DNA of 64,000 bases. Source: Paragyromitra xinjiangensis (Eukaryota > Ascomycota > Pezizomycetes > Pezizales > Discinaceae). The stretch lies in the NCBI GenBank assembly GCA_038503065.1, contig JBCAMK010000016.1, forward strand, positions 434,001 through 498,000, in the 5' to 3' direction. Under the pieces are notes generated by a model. That model was not told the origin of the DNA. It worked only from the letters and a program-made list of their open reading frames with translations, and did no database searches. Shown here in pieces: positions 1 through 12,027 of the stretch. How positions within the stretch are numbered: position 1 is the first letter of the stretch; each line of letters opens with the position of its first letter. The translations under genes were made by a program, and so were the position numbers.

Positions 1-2781
1 TCTCCTTACTGCTGCTTCACCGCGGGCTCGGATGTCTTCTGTTGTGAGCGCTACTCCGCGACGGCCGCGTGTTGCAGCTGCTGTGAGGGATGTGGAAGGG
101 CCGGCGGAGGATTGTCTGCTAGTTATCCCGCCAGCTGAAGGATTTGTAGGTGTAGGTGTGATGCTCCCAACCCGTAATCCAGCTCGGGATGAGGACCCGC
201 GAAGCTGTTGTCTAGAGTTGCGGGTGCGTACCCGAACCGCCTGCGGGGAGGACCCAATTGTGATAGGCACCTGTCTTTGTTGCTGTTGAGGTGGCCGGGG
301 TTGTGTTTGCTGTTGCTGTGGCTGCTGTTGCCGCTGTTGCTGCTGCTGCTGCTGCGGGGACGCAAGTGGGCTCCATACATCACTGATCTCGCTCCCCGCC
401 CTCACGCCTGCGCCTGCCCGCGGGCTCGCGGGGGATTGTGGGAATTGTCCAGGACTGCTCGGCTGCGTTGGTGCAATGCTTGAAGACACACCTTGAAACA
501 TTGGTGAAAACGGTGGCGGTGGAGAGCTTTGCCCCATTGGCGTTACTTCCCAAGATGAGTCTGCTGTAGACTCTCTCGTGCTTCTCGCCCCCCGATTACT
601 CCCCCCTGTGTAGTGTCTCTGCACCGGTGTTGCACTCCTTGCACTGTTTCTGAAAAGATTATCGAGTTGACGTTCACTCATTGCCTGCCGGTGCTGCTGA
701 AACGCGTCTAGTATATTTGGTACAATCTCACGTTGTCGACGGGTGTTATTTGTGTTGGAATTGTGGTGGTGTGTACGGAAGTAGTTACCATTCTGGTTGC
801 GGCGGCGGCGAGGAGCGGGTACGACATCGGAGTCGGAATCGGAGTCGTCGTCGATGACCTGCGGACGACTTGTCCGGTTTCTTACTCGACGTTGTGGTTG
901 TCCGCCCATGCGTACATCCCCATCTTGATCTTCGCTCTCATCATCATCTCCAAACCCTCTACTTTCTTCATCCTCCTCGTCCTCCTCTGGCACACTAAAT
1001 ACACTCCCTGGCCCACTTCCTTGCGCCTGTCCTCTCCGCCTCCCTCTCCGTGGCGGACTAGAATACCCGTCGTCGTCCTCGTTCTCAGATGCTGTGTGTT
1101 CAAGTGGTGTATACCCCATCCCAGGACCCAGCAACTCCTCTTCATCATCATCGTTATCAGATGGTAATGCAATAGGGCCGCGGCGGTGGTTGTAGTTGTG
1201 GCGAATCTCACCAAGGAATGGCGGAGGACGGGATGAAACCTCGGAGACGGTGGAAGACTCCTCTTCGTCAGTGTCTGTGACAACGTTTCGCCGAGAATTC
1301 CGAGCATTCCGGCGGACAGGGGCAGGGATAACTGGAGAAGATGAAATAACTAGAGGCCCAGAATTCTGGAAGTTACGGTTGTTACTAATTGCGACACCAC
1401 CGTTTCGACCTTCGGTATTCCTATTTCCTGCTGGTCGACGTCGGCGGTTTTCGGGAGTGTCGTGAACTACAAAGTCTTCTAGACTACCTTCGTCTTCGTC
1501 TTCAGTATCTTCTTCTTCCTCCTCTTCATCAACCTCGCTACTGTCCTGCACGCGCCTCCCGCCCCGCTGTTCTCTTGCTTGCGATATAACACCTGGAGGT
1601 GGCCTTCTCCTGGCCCGTGCTGCCCCACCAACACGGTTCCTATTGGAATATGTAACCTCCAGGCTTAAATCACTATCATCATCCAGTGCAATCGGTTCGT
1701 TCCTCCCACCCGCTGCATCCCTCATCCCATCCTCCTCATTTTCTTCATCATCTTCATCGTCGTCTTCTTCATCATCATCCCCAAACACATTGAACCTATG
1801 CTGATTCATCCTCCGTATCCGTGCTAATGCCGCATCACCATCCCAATCCTCTTCCTCCTCCTCTTCATCTACGTCTTCTAGGTCTAGGTCTAGGTCCCCA
1901 TCATCCCACGGTATCCCCTCATGGCTCTCCGTTTCGCTGCCACTATCGTCATCGTCATCGTCATCGTCATCGAATTCGTCCGAAAAGTCATCTCCGTGGT
2001 GAGACGGAGATCTGACACGCCGGTGACATTGTGAGCAGTGACCATGTCTGATTTCCCAGACGCAGTGTGGGCATCGGAGGACACCATCTTCGGGATCGCG
2101 AACACCACGGAGTGGTTTCTGTCGTGATTTAAACATGCCGTGGAAAAGGCCACCTTTAGGGGTACCCTCAGTGGCGCGGTCACGATTGACAGCAGCAAGA
2201 GCCTCCTTCTGCTGCTTTCGAAGCTCGGCGCCGGCGCCGTGAGGGGAAGTGAGCTCGGCGCGAGCGACGAAAGTCTCAATCATATCACGAATCTAAGCGG
2301 TCAGTAAGATTGTCAATAAATTTGTCCGAAAAGGTGGACATGGGACTAGAGAAGGACGAACCACATATGCTGGTGCAGGCTGGCCCTTGACTATCGCTCT
2401 GCACTCCGGACATGTGCGCTTTTTATGCAAACCTAACCAATCCAACATACACTGTCCCATCCCGCCGTCAGCAACAAATAAACCACACAATGGACTCATT
2501 ACAATGGCGCACCGTGTAGCAAAAGACATGACCGCACTTGAAGGAGTAAGGCTCGAACAGCATATCCTGACATATAACGCACGTGACGCACTTTTGCAGT
2601 TTTCGGAGATCACTCTCGAGTTCTTCAATTCTCTGTAATCACTTAACCACAGTTCCAACAATGTAGCAGGGAGGTAAAACCGTACCTCATCCTTCGGATC
2701 CCGCTTTGGCGGTGGATCAGCCGGAACTTCCACCCCCACAACAGTGCCATTCGCTCCTGCACTCCTGAAAACGTCCCCCAT
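1..2781 (-). CDS. RING-finger protein, probable E3 ubiquitin ligase (partial)
   Basis: Likely a ubiquitin ligase. Exons read on the minus strand: 2781-2686, 2632-2513, 2451-2362 and 2292-1, the last open at the window edge, so the C-terminus is missing; 866 codons are visible. After a short N-terminal region comes a coiled-coil-like stretch (RIEELESDLRKLQKC) and a C3HC4 RING: CVIC, then CGHVFC, then CPEC, with the third cysteine pair restored only by removing the 61-nt intron. A second cysteine set follows (CPHC and CSQC) about 120 residues later. The rest is long, disordered, acidic and Arg/Ser-rich, with a Gln-rich run encoded near 290-355. The start at 2781 (MGDVF) is the first in-frame ATG; the frame stays open upstream to about 2860 without ATG, so an unseen 5' exon is possible. 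The RING supports ligase activity; the target is unknown. Confidence 0.8.
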
Positions 2782-5700
2782 GTTTACGTAGTTTCGATGG
2801 GGCAACAGAAATGCTTTGGATGATGCGTCAAGCTGCCCTTCCGTAGGCCGTATGCGAATTCGGAGAGTTGGTCAGGTTGCGAGCTGTAGAGCGGTAGCTA
2901 GTTTCTGCTCGGGGGTGAAGCTGGGAGATCAGCAAAAGAGCCGTTGGGGGATGATGGAGGGGTAGTAACAGAGATGAAGGAGGGGTGAAAGGGGAGCAGA
3001 AGATTGTAAAAAGGAAATAACGAAAGGATGCTGGACACGCGTGGTCAGGCAAGGGGGCGGAGAAGATGTGATGTAGTCTGCTCTAGAATAGCTAGACGAA
3101 ATGCACAGCTGGCTGCAGCAACAACGAATGATGGTGACGACAGACGAAGACCAGCGACAGGTCGACACGCACTCGAGAGTTGTTTGAGGTGTTTTCCCAG
3201 AGCTGTGTATGTCTGTGCCTGTGCCTGTCTGTTTATGTTTCTGTCTGGCTGTAGGCCTGTCGGTGCCTGGCTGTCTCGTGTGTGGAGGGAAAGGTGCTGT
3301 AGCACCACAGCCAACCGACAGCTCCCCACTGCTGGTACCACCATGACCCAGCTCCCACCAACTACCTTCCGTGCTAGCTTCTCTCACCTTGACCACGTTC
3401 TGACAGCATGCGCTGTGGCAGTCTATCCTGGCAGAGATGCAGTGGAGGGGAAGATTCGAGAAGACAAAGAAACTTGAACTTACTCTGTCAACCATGCGCC
3501 GAAGCCCGAAGCCCATTCCAGATAGCGAGAAAGTAGCGAGAGAGAAAATAGCAGCCGAGGAGTGGGCTGGGGGAGTTGTACCAGGAGCAAGAGAGTGAAT
3601 AGGAAAGGTTGGAGGGGGAATGCCGTGGGGGCGAGAGCTAGGTAGGATTATAGGTAGCGCAAGGCCCAGGCTGGGGAGAAAGGACTTTTTTTTTAGTCAG
3701 CTTTGGAATCCTTGGTTTGTGGGTGTGGCGGTGGGGGTTGCCAAGACCGTGCTGAGAGACTGTGATGGAGAGCCATTCGCTGTTTGTCTTTTTCTCTTAA
3801 GTCTCAACTCCTTTCCTTCTACCTATCAATCTACAATTTATTCCTTTCATCAAAAAAACATCCTCTATCAACAGATATTAGTCAGATCCATCAAGAGAAG
3901 CAGCGAATTGTACATACCAACATGGTCTATCAAAAACCGATAGAATTTATCATTATATTCTTTCACCCTACAAACAAAGAAGATTGCTAGTACTGACACA
4001 ACGATATTAAAGCCATCCTGCTGCTTCTGAGTCCTGTTTGCTACTTTTCTTCTCATCTTACTAACACCTACGTAGTTCTTTCTGATAACATTCACACTTC
4101 AGAAGTACCGGGACGCATCTAGTCTGCACATGACTAAACGGCTGACCGCTGAATCCGCTGCTAAGGGTCATTTGCGGCTGCTTGCTATACATCCCAGTCG
4201 TCGATCATGAAGAAGACAATTGCGACAGAATATAAACAACCCAAGAGATTTGTCTCCCCTCAGCCTTCAAAATTCTATTGAAAACCATCAGACAATGAAA
4301 CCATGCTAGAACTGAACACGCCCACGACCAAGCCGCTGGAAATCACCAGGGAACCCTAATTCCGATATCGATCCACTGTCGTTAAAGTCAAAGGACCTAC
4401 ATTTAGACTCCTAATAGCACGTCCTTGAGTATTCCTTGGATGAAGCAATACCGCGACTCCGGAAGAAACCAAGAAGTATTCTAAAATAGATCAAAAAATT
4501 CCCAGATGTTCTTCTACTGCGGGAGTCAGAAAAGTACATGCTGCGAGATCTGGAACGAGGAACGAAACGGGGTATCCTGGAACCGATACAAAGATCCTCA
4601 ATTATGCTTCCTTGACGCTGACCATTGGTGGAATCCATGCTACGAGATCTGAAACGATGAAGCATATAAACAAATTCTTAGAAACTATCATCTCATCTCA
4701 TTTCCCCCACAATCATTAAATTTCATTTCCGGACTGCAGGACCAAGCGTCAACCTAGACATCTTCCAGTATGTTTCCAAAGCAAGACGGAAAGGGTGTTC
4801 TGCCATACTACCCAGGATAAGATGGACTTAGAGCGACATGTGAGTTGTCAACCCGTAAGTAGGCTAGGGATAGCTTGGGTTGCTGCTAATCCGTCAAATA
4901 TAGACACATTGATTCACACTCGAGATTTACCTCAAACTCCGAAAGTTGTTCTTGGGATACCCCATCTCATAGGGAACTTCTATTGGATTTCCAAACACCC
5001 CACCTAGGTTGTATCACAAGTCGTCAGGAAAATGCGTATTTCCAGGTCTGGCTCATGGCCACGGTGATGTTCTTACGAGTGGGTGTATCCGGTAGAATAT
5101 TCATTCACACTACAGAGCATGAAGCTTGCACGAGTGCTACCGAATATTGATCCGACGTACTACGTATTTAGACTGTGACGTTCACGATTAGGTCATAGCA
5201 AGGCTGGAAGCATAAATGCCGCTGCGAGTCAGTCCAGCATGGTCAATGGCAGGAAGACACGAGTTAATTATTAACGAAGATACTACCTCTTTAGACATTG
5301 GCCTGGTTTGTTAGCGATGAAACAAATATTCCGAACACTCAATCTCCAACTCTACGAACCCAGATGCTCACCAGATTCCTATCACAACCGAGGAGCCCTC
5401 TCGCCAGGGAAAAAAAAACTACATTCAAGGCTCCCGTATGGTCGAGGGGAGCACTACCATAGGTTTTTCTCCCGCAGGATCTATCTTTTAAGCTGGTAAT
5501 CCTGCCAACTTCCGGGGGGCCAAAATAACGACCAGCATTTAGGGCTGTGCAATGATTAATGTTGTTAGGTTCTTAGGACTACAATATGAATATCTAAGAA
5601 ATACATGTGGTAGTCCTAGCAAGTAAGTGAAGAATAATACCTGCTGCAGATAAGCCACCCCTTTCTGCTCCGAAACTTCGGATAAATTTTGGCAAAATCG

Positions 5701-8123
5701 GAGTACCAGCGTAAGGGATACAGAAATATTCCTGGAGAGGTGGGCTATCTAGAGATATTTGAACGTAAATACGTTTCCTAGATCATATAACGCCCCGAAA
5801 AGTCTCCAAAGACGACCACAAGTGGGATATACAGCAAGGTTTGCATTTATTCTAGAAGACGGTAGCTAGGCAAGGGTGGGGGAAAAAGATAGGGCCACAT
5901 GGAGGGAATCTCAATAGCATCAGGTAGCCAGAACTAAATTCTCCAATTTAGAAAGGATAAACACAACTGGTTGTTATTAGCAGTGATGCCTATTCAAGGC
6001 CAATCTGGACAACTTCCGCCTATTTTTTTCTCATGGATAAATAGGTGCCATGGGTCTCGTGACCAGGAGCCCATGTAAAAGCTCAGAACGATCAAGACTG
6101 AGGGCCCTTTAAGGGTCTCCAAATAATTTAACATATGAAGGTTGTATAGTAGTATTAAGCCACGATCCTAGAGAAATCTAACTGCGTTATTTTGTCTAGG
6201 GAAACTTGGAAAAGTTTAAATATGCCAAAAGTTCGAATTCTAAGCCATTGGCATTGAGTATCGCTCAGTTTCGCTTGAAGGGCTATATCAAGTTCGACGG
6301 ATGGCCTTGGGGTATATTCTCTGGTGGAAGTCTAGTCTCATGACGTCTCGAGATATGATCATTGAAACTATTGGTCGTAAGTGTGAGATAATCTGTCACC
6401 TCTGCACATGCCCTAGGGCCTTTTACACGCAAATCTCCTATTCGCGTTAGTTCTCCAATAAGTTTTTTGCCAAACCTACTTTCTAACAATTTCATTCATT
6501 TAGATCGACTTAAAACCGACTTGTGTACTCCAAATCCCATTATTGAGATACACAAGTCACATCCTACACAGAGAATGGTTACACAGATACCGTGATGCCC
6601 GATAAATTCAGGTTGTGTGATGGGAAACTAGGAAGATTGTGCTGGCAAGCAGAAGATCTGTATTTCCTTCGCACGCAAATCTCCTTCCGCCTACCTTACC
6701 AACTGTCACACATGTATACTCTGAGCAGCCATGAAATTTCCAGTAAATAGCTCCTATGCGCCTGTAGTAATGTTGGTCTGATCAACTTTTAGTACTCAGA
6801 TCCCTTTACTTCATGATAAGGACCAGTATTTAGGCCCAAGAAAGGTAGAGGACGGGGTATTCAAACGACAGAACATCAAGCAAATTACGACATACAAGTA
6901 CATGCCACATGTCAATCATAGCACCTATATAATTACAGCCCTCCGAGGAAAGTAGCCAATACACTACATAGCTCATTAACCCCCGGGCCCGTCCCCTTAG
7001 GTTAGCTAGAAGAATCACAATATATTGTTCGCGGCGCAGTAAGTGGTCTATGAGAAGAACAACAGGAGGGCCCGGGGCATGGCCCTGATCGCTACTAATT
7101 TATCGATACTTCGGTTTGTGCAGATGCGCCAACTTACTTTCCATCCCAATATTCATGGTGTTAAGCGCTATAATAGTACCTGCAGGTATACATGTATTAA
7201 GAAACATTGAGCAGGAATAGAAGATCGAGAGATTGATAAAGGACCGTCCTCGTTATCACGGAAGGAACCCAAGAACAGAAAAGCAGGAAATCAAAAGAAG
7301 GAAACCAATGGAGTGAACTCCCACCTAGAGTTCTGGTAACCAATCACCTTAGAATCCGACCAAGAGAAAGCTTATGCACGCATGGTTGCTGATCCCTGAG
7401 ACACTGTGCATGCGAATGCAGCACGCGCGCGAGATCGGCTTAGGGTATAATAAACAATCATTATCTCTTCCCAAACAAGTAAAAAGTTCCCTAAGCCTCT
7501 GTCCACAACAGATGAGCCATCCCAAAATTCGAATAAACTTTTCTTCATTCCATCGCAAACCGGAGCGATGGGCTTGGCAGCCAAAAATGTCAGCGGCAAA
7601 AAACGAAGGCAAGGAATTCGAAGACTCCTATTCCAAGTAATTTGGCTACGGCTCAAGGCCTATTTCGGCACAACGGCGGCGGCCATGATTTGTTTTCTTG
7701 TCGTGCATACTTGAGATGCCATGTATGCTGAAGCTCACTCATGGCTTGCATGGATATTGACAAATTTGTCGTAATCGGCCAGAATAAACGGATAAGTCAG
7801 TTTCGTTTGCCTCTCCCACACCTACACTCTATCTCTTGTTTGAACCCCACTAAGCTCGCCATTACCAAATCGAAACCGTTTATCATGAAAGGACTGCAGG
7901 CCGGTATTGAGAATGGGTTTCGATCACCAAACTATAACGATGGCTGTGGTGACGAAAATGGCGGGGAAATATGTATCAGCGGCCTTCCTAGACTCGTAGC
8001 ATGTGAAGATACCAGTATAATAGATAACCCCCCTCATCCTCCCATCTCTGCTCTGCTCTTACCTAAAGCCAACCGATAGTGAAAGCCCCTACATCCCATC
8101 TACTTTACTCGAACATATAAACT
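2782..8123. other. Gene-poor region
   Basis: About 5.3 kb without a recognisable gene. The first few hundred bases are presumably the leader and promoter of the RING gene. Open frames here are short, overlap on both strands and show no family resemblance. No tRNA, rRNA or clear transposon was recognised. A short near-repeat (ATGCTGCGAGATCTGGAACGA near 4540 and a variant near 4638) was noticed. The last ~100 bases are the promoter region of the oxygenase-like gene. Confidence 0.5.
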
Positions 8124-9401
8124 ATGGCCACAGAAGTAGCACTCAGTTCTCTCAAGCCCTTAGCTCATAAGCCCCTCTTTCAGATACCTCCTGAACCCCC
8201 TGCCACCCCAAGTACATATTTCAAATCTCCCTTCGACCCTGAGAAACATCTGATCTATGATGGTCTCCCAAGAAGACATACTATGGAGGAGCTGGGCTTT
8301 CCTGCCAGCCAGGGCATATCACCTATTGCAGTTTCCGAGCCTTTCAAATTATTTTCCAGGGAAGCAGTCAAAAATATAAGGAATGAGGTACTCAGTGACG
8401 AAGTCTGGGATAATTGCAGATTTGCAAGCAGCATAGCAGCTTGTCAGTTGAGAGGCATGGCTCCAAAGTATGTATTTCTTCGAGTATCTCAATACTATCC
8501 AGCTATTACACAAAATAGCATCCCATTTAGCTTTTGAAATGCAACAGCAGTGGGCTTTTGCTTCATCACTCACCACCTACCTCATGAAATCATAAACTTA
8601 AATAAAGCTAACTTGATGGTTCGAAAGATATGCCAAATTTGTTTATGACGCATGGACAAACCCTGAAACCCTCAGAATAGTATCCGAGGTTGCTGGTATA
8701 AGCCTGATCCCAAACATGGAATATGAGATTGGACACATCAACATCTCAGTATTCAACGAAGGGGACGGCAAAAAGTCCGCACCTGTTGTGGGCTGGCATA
8801 GAGACAGCTACCCCTTTGTCTGCGTGGTAATGCTCAGTGATCCATCAGAGATGAAAGGCGGAGAAACAGCATTAAGGACAGGAACCAGTGATATCATGAA
8901 AGTTCGAGGTCCGGAAATGGTGAATTTGTTCCTTGCGTACGATATATTGCTACTTTAGAGATCTAACAAAAATCTACGATAAAATAGGGCTCAGCTATTG
9001 TTCTCCAAGGCCGTTACATCACTCATATAGCTCTACCATCCACTAATTGCCGTGAGAGAATCACACTTGTAACATCGTTTCGTCCTAAGGAACCGACAGT
9101 ACCCGATGACTCGGTCCTCACAACCGTGCGTCCTATCTCCGACCTAAACGAATTATACAGTCAATGGACCGAGTACCGAGTTGAAATCGTCGAAGAGCGG
9201 TGTAGACGACTGGTGAAGAAGGTCCGGGATCGAAAAAGGGTCGGTAGGGACTTTGATCTCGTGAGCGTCAAAAGCGAGCTCGAGGAACTCAAACTCATTT
9301 TAGAGAGAACTTCGAAAGAGATAGTGGATGAAAGGGAGAAGGAGAAAATTGCAGACCGAGAAGAGGAAGGGGTTCCCCGAAAACGAGCCAAACACACTTG
9401 A
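8124..9401 (+). CDS. 2-oxoglutarate/Fe(II)-dependent oxygenase-like protein
   Basis: Predicted non-haem iron oxygenase of a fungal family with unassigned substrate. Exons 8124-8467, 8628-8919 and 8988-9401 give 349 residues. The iron-binding set is visible: H172-x-D174 in WHRDSYPF and a distal H225 (YITHIAL), with R236 eleven residues later as the expected 2-oxoglutarate-binding arginine. Intron 1 (8468-8627, 160 nt) joins RGMAPK to YAKFVYDAW; it contains an additional internal AG, so a tiny extra exon cannot be excluded. Intron 2 (8920-8987) joins the strand ending GPEM to GSAIVLQGRY. The C-terminal ~100 residues are very rich in Arg, Lys and Glu and look like a charged helix, ending in a nuclear-signal-like RKRAK. 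Start chosen as the first ATG in the frame. No cluster partner is adjacent. Confidence 0.82.
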
Positions 9402-11570
9402 TTTCTACATTGCCCTAAGCTCAGATGCGTGGTTTTAGGATAACGCTTCTTGGGGGAACTTGTTCAACCCCAATCTAGTCTGATCCACTTCTTACACTTA
9501 TGATTCCCTTTATTGTCATCGAGGCACTCAGTTAGTATGATCGGTTTCCCTTACAGCTTAACCCATTTTTACACACGCAATAGTTACTGGGGCATCTAAT
9601 TTCTTGCTCGTTTATAGCCTTTTTCTATTATATTAGCAAGTGTAACTATATTAAGGACCGATTATGAAACTCTCTTATACTACATGTAGTTCCTTCGGTG
9701 AGCGCTAGCCCTGATATCTTGCACCAAGCCTGCATATTTCTATGCGTCTTTAAGATTTCTAAGTGTATATTTGACCCTGGTTCGTCACATGAACAATCCA
9801 GCCTCCACAAATATCTACAATCAATGCAACTTTATCTTAGAGTTTTGCCTGCGGTCAGAACCAAGAAGCTTCAAAAGCGCAATTTGGGGAAGAGATAAAG
9901 TAGCAATCATAGATTATCACTCGAGTTGGATAAGGTATGAAGGAATAATCTCGAGTGTATATTAGATAGCGAGGTTACTTGCTATGCTAGAGGCAAAAGC
10001 CTCTGTATATATACAAGTGTTTAGCCAATAGAAAGAGCTCCACCAAATGGCTGGCCGGTCTCCCAGAGCAGTTCTACATAATACCCGCCGAATAAATAAG
10101 AGACTACGAACCAGCTAAATCAGTAGAGGCACGTAGGGAAGTCTGTATTAGGAATCTGAATACTACTTCCAAAATTTTAGAGACTAGCTTCCCAATCTGC
10201 CGACCAGCTAGGAAAAGTGTCTATTTATCCACCTTTGATATGCCCCGAGTATCTAGGACTAATATCTCTAGCATCCTAGGAGTATTCGAACTCAGCAGAC
10301 AGAATAGGATCAAGTCTTATTCTTCTCGTAATTACAATTAGGGTTTTGAAGCGTACTCTCAAATTTTTATAACTTAGCCTTATATAAGGGAGGGTCTTTC
10401 AAAGAAGCATCAGAGATAGCCTAGAGACGAGAGGGTGCATGTTCTGGGGTGTTTAGCGGAGAGCTGTTCAACCTACATCGTCTGCTCGTGCGACCCAAGC
10501 CTTTACGTTTAGGCGAGGCTTGATAGACCAGACATAGGTCGGCTCAATCCGCGTAGGCCGTGCTAGGGATATAGAGGCTGTAGAGTTGCCTACTATTTGG
10601 GCTGTAGCCCAGCTTATGACGAGACCCACTCAAAGACTAATATCAGTATGTCAGATTCCCGGGCATGTGGATCAATAGCTGGATCACTAAACAGGCTCAA
10701 TACACTAATCTTCAAAACCACTATTAATGTCTACTGCCGATATGTAACTCCAATCCCATGTTTCGTAGATGACCGGGAGATGGGAATCTTGTGGAGGTGG
10801 TGGCCTTTCTTAAAAACGAAATTTAACAAGTGTTCTCGGTTGAAGTTAAAGGTAGGAGCACTGCAGAGAGAGAATTTTGCAGCACTCATACACGATTAAA
10901 CGCCTAACCACTACGGCAATATCCGCTCACCCGTCTATACCACTTGCTGATGAGTTGAAAGTCCCTAAATAAAAAGATGGTAAAGTGGAGGGACTTGAAA
11001 CGGTACAAACACCAGAAAGGGGAAGTATAGCCTGGCTCGTGAAATTATTGAACTGAATTTATTAGCCTAACCCTATATCCCTTCGACCTCTAAGATTTAT
11101 CTGCGCCACTTTTGTCTCACCTCGCGTGATCTCCCCAACACATTGTTACTCTTACACCCTCTGCTTTAGTTAGATATGAAAAGATCTATCCCCTAGAGCC
11201 ATCTTTAAAGCCAAAACCAACGACGATAGTCCGAAAACTAAAATGTCTGGTTCCAGGCATCCTGAATAATTTATCAACCCATCTACCGCATCCTGACGGG
11301 GCTGGAGCGCTAGTTGGATACCGCTAAGAAAGCTCACCAACATCCGACTGTTTATGAGTGGTCACGCAATTCAACTCACTTTTGAAATTAATGTAACCAC
11401 TAAATTCTACAAGTTCATTCGTCCGTACTAGTAGTCCGCCAAGTACACGGACAAACTCTTCGCTAAAATCCAGCAAGTACCGGAAGTATACAAGCCAAAC
11501 ACAGACGACCCAACAGAAGTTTATCGAGCCACAAAGCAGCACAATCACAATCTGTGTATCACCCAAAATA
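9402..11570. other. Gene-poor region
   Basis: About 2.2 kb with only short, unsupported open frames. The minus strand near 10880-10925 has a tRNA-like A-box word (TGCCGTAGTGGTTAGG) without a convincing full tRNA fold, possibly a decayed tRNA or SINE head. Nothing else recognised up to the MITE. Confidence 0.45.
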
Positions 11571-11623
11571 CCGTAGTATTTCGCGGTTAGGCCTCGAGGC
11601 CTAATGTAAAGTGGAGAGGGAAA
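11571..11623 (+). repeat. Left terminal inverted repeat of the MITE
   Basis: Inverted copy of about 11757-11809, with identity breaking down after roughly 48-54 bp. Confidence 0.85.
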
Positions 11624-11756
11624 AGTCCGCATGAAAGATCTCAGATTCTTGGTGTTTGGCCAATAGCAAAAGTCAATGCCCACTGATTCTAGGGTTACTC
11701 CTGGGTTGAGTCAACTGTACCAATCAAAAGCTCGGGTGAAGCCATCCGGAACATTT

Positions 11757-11809
11757 TTTCTCTCTCCACTTTACATTAGGCCTCGAGGCCTAACCGCGAA
11801 ATACTACGG
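11757..11809 (-). repeat. Right terminal inverted repeat of the MITE
   Basis: Reverse complement of the left arm; the first differences are in the A/G-rich inner end. Confidence 0.85.
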
Positions 11810-11920
11810 TAGCCTAGTTGATTAGCTACGCTGAATGTGAGGTTGATGCGCTAGGCCGGGTAAGAGTTCTGTGTCATGCCAAGAAACTTCAAGAAGATAT
11901 ACTGGTGCCTGATACACCAT

Positions 11921-12017
11921 GCCCGGTTAGCTCAGTGGTAGAGCGTGTGGCTTTTACGGGGTTTCGATCCTCTAAAAGATTACCTCAACGTCGCGGGTTC
12001 GACCCCCGCATCGGGCT
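11921..12017 (+). tRNA. tRNA-Lys(TTT) with a 25-nt intron
   Basis: The cloverleaf can be folded by eye. The acceptor stem GCCCGGT pairs with ATCGGGC (one G-T pair). The D stem is GCTC/GAGC. The anticodon loop carries TTT at 11953-11955. The T arm is GCGGG-TTCGACC-CCCGC. An intron of 25 nt (11957-11981) sits directly after position 37, the canonical place for nuclear tRNA introns. The mature length without the intron is 72 nt. A T-run (12024-12027) seven bases downstream fits RNA polymerase III termination. Oddities: the anticodon stem has a T-T mismatch in its third pair and the base after the acceptor stem is T, so reduced function or an inactive copy is possible. Confidence 0.82.
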
Positions 12018-12023
12018 GTTCTC

Positions 12024-12027
12024 TTTT
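12024..12027 (+). terminator. Pol III T-run after tRNA-Lys
   Basis: Four consecutive T residues seven bases past the tRNA end, the minimal RNA polymerase III stop signal. Confidence 0.5.

Larger units (their letters stand above)
11571..11809. mobile_element. MITE, 239 bp, Tc1/mariner-like (TA target)
   Basis: A short non-coding element bounded by terminal inverted repeats of about 50 bp that are identical over at least the first 48 positions. Both ends begin CCGTAGTATTTCGCGG. Each arm contains the perfect 18-bp palindrome TTAGGCCTCGAGGCCTAA. The element is flanked by TA on both sides (11569-11570 and 11810-11811), the duplication expected for Tc1/mariner/pogo-type insertion. There is no coding capacity, so it would depend on a transposase encoded elsewhere; none with these ends is in the window. 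The near-identical arms suggest it is not very old. It ends 111 bp before the tRNA-Lys gene. Confidence 0.85.

Noticed and set aside
3028..3516. Overlapping frames upstream of the RING gene on both strands
   Set aside because: No shared motif or plausible start; the region looks like promoter and leader sequence.
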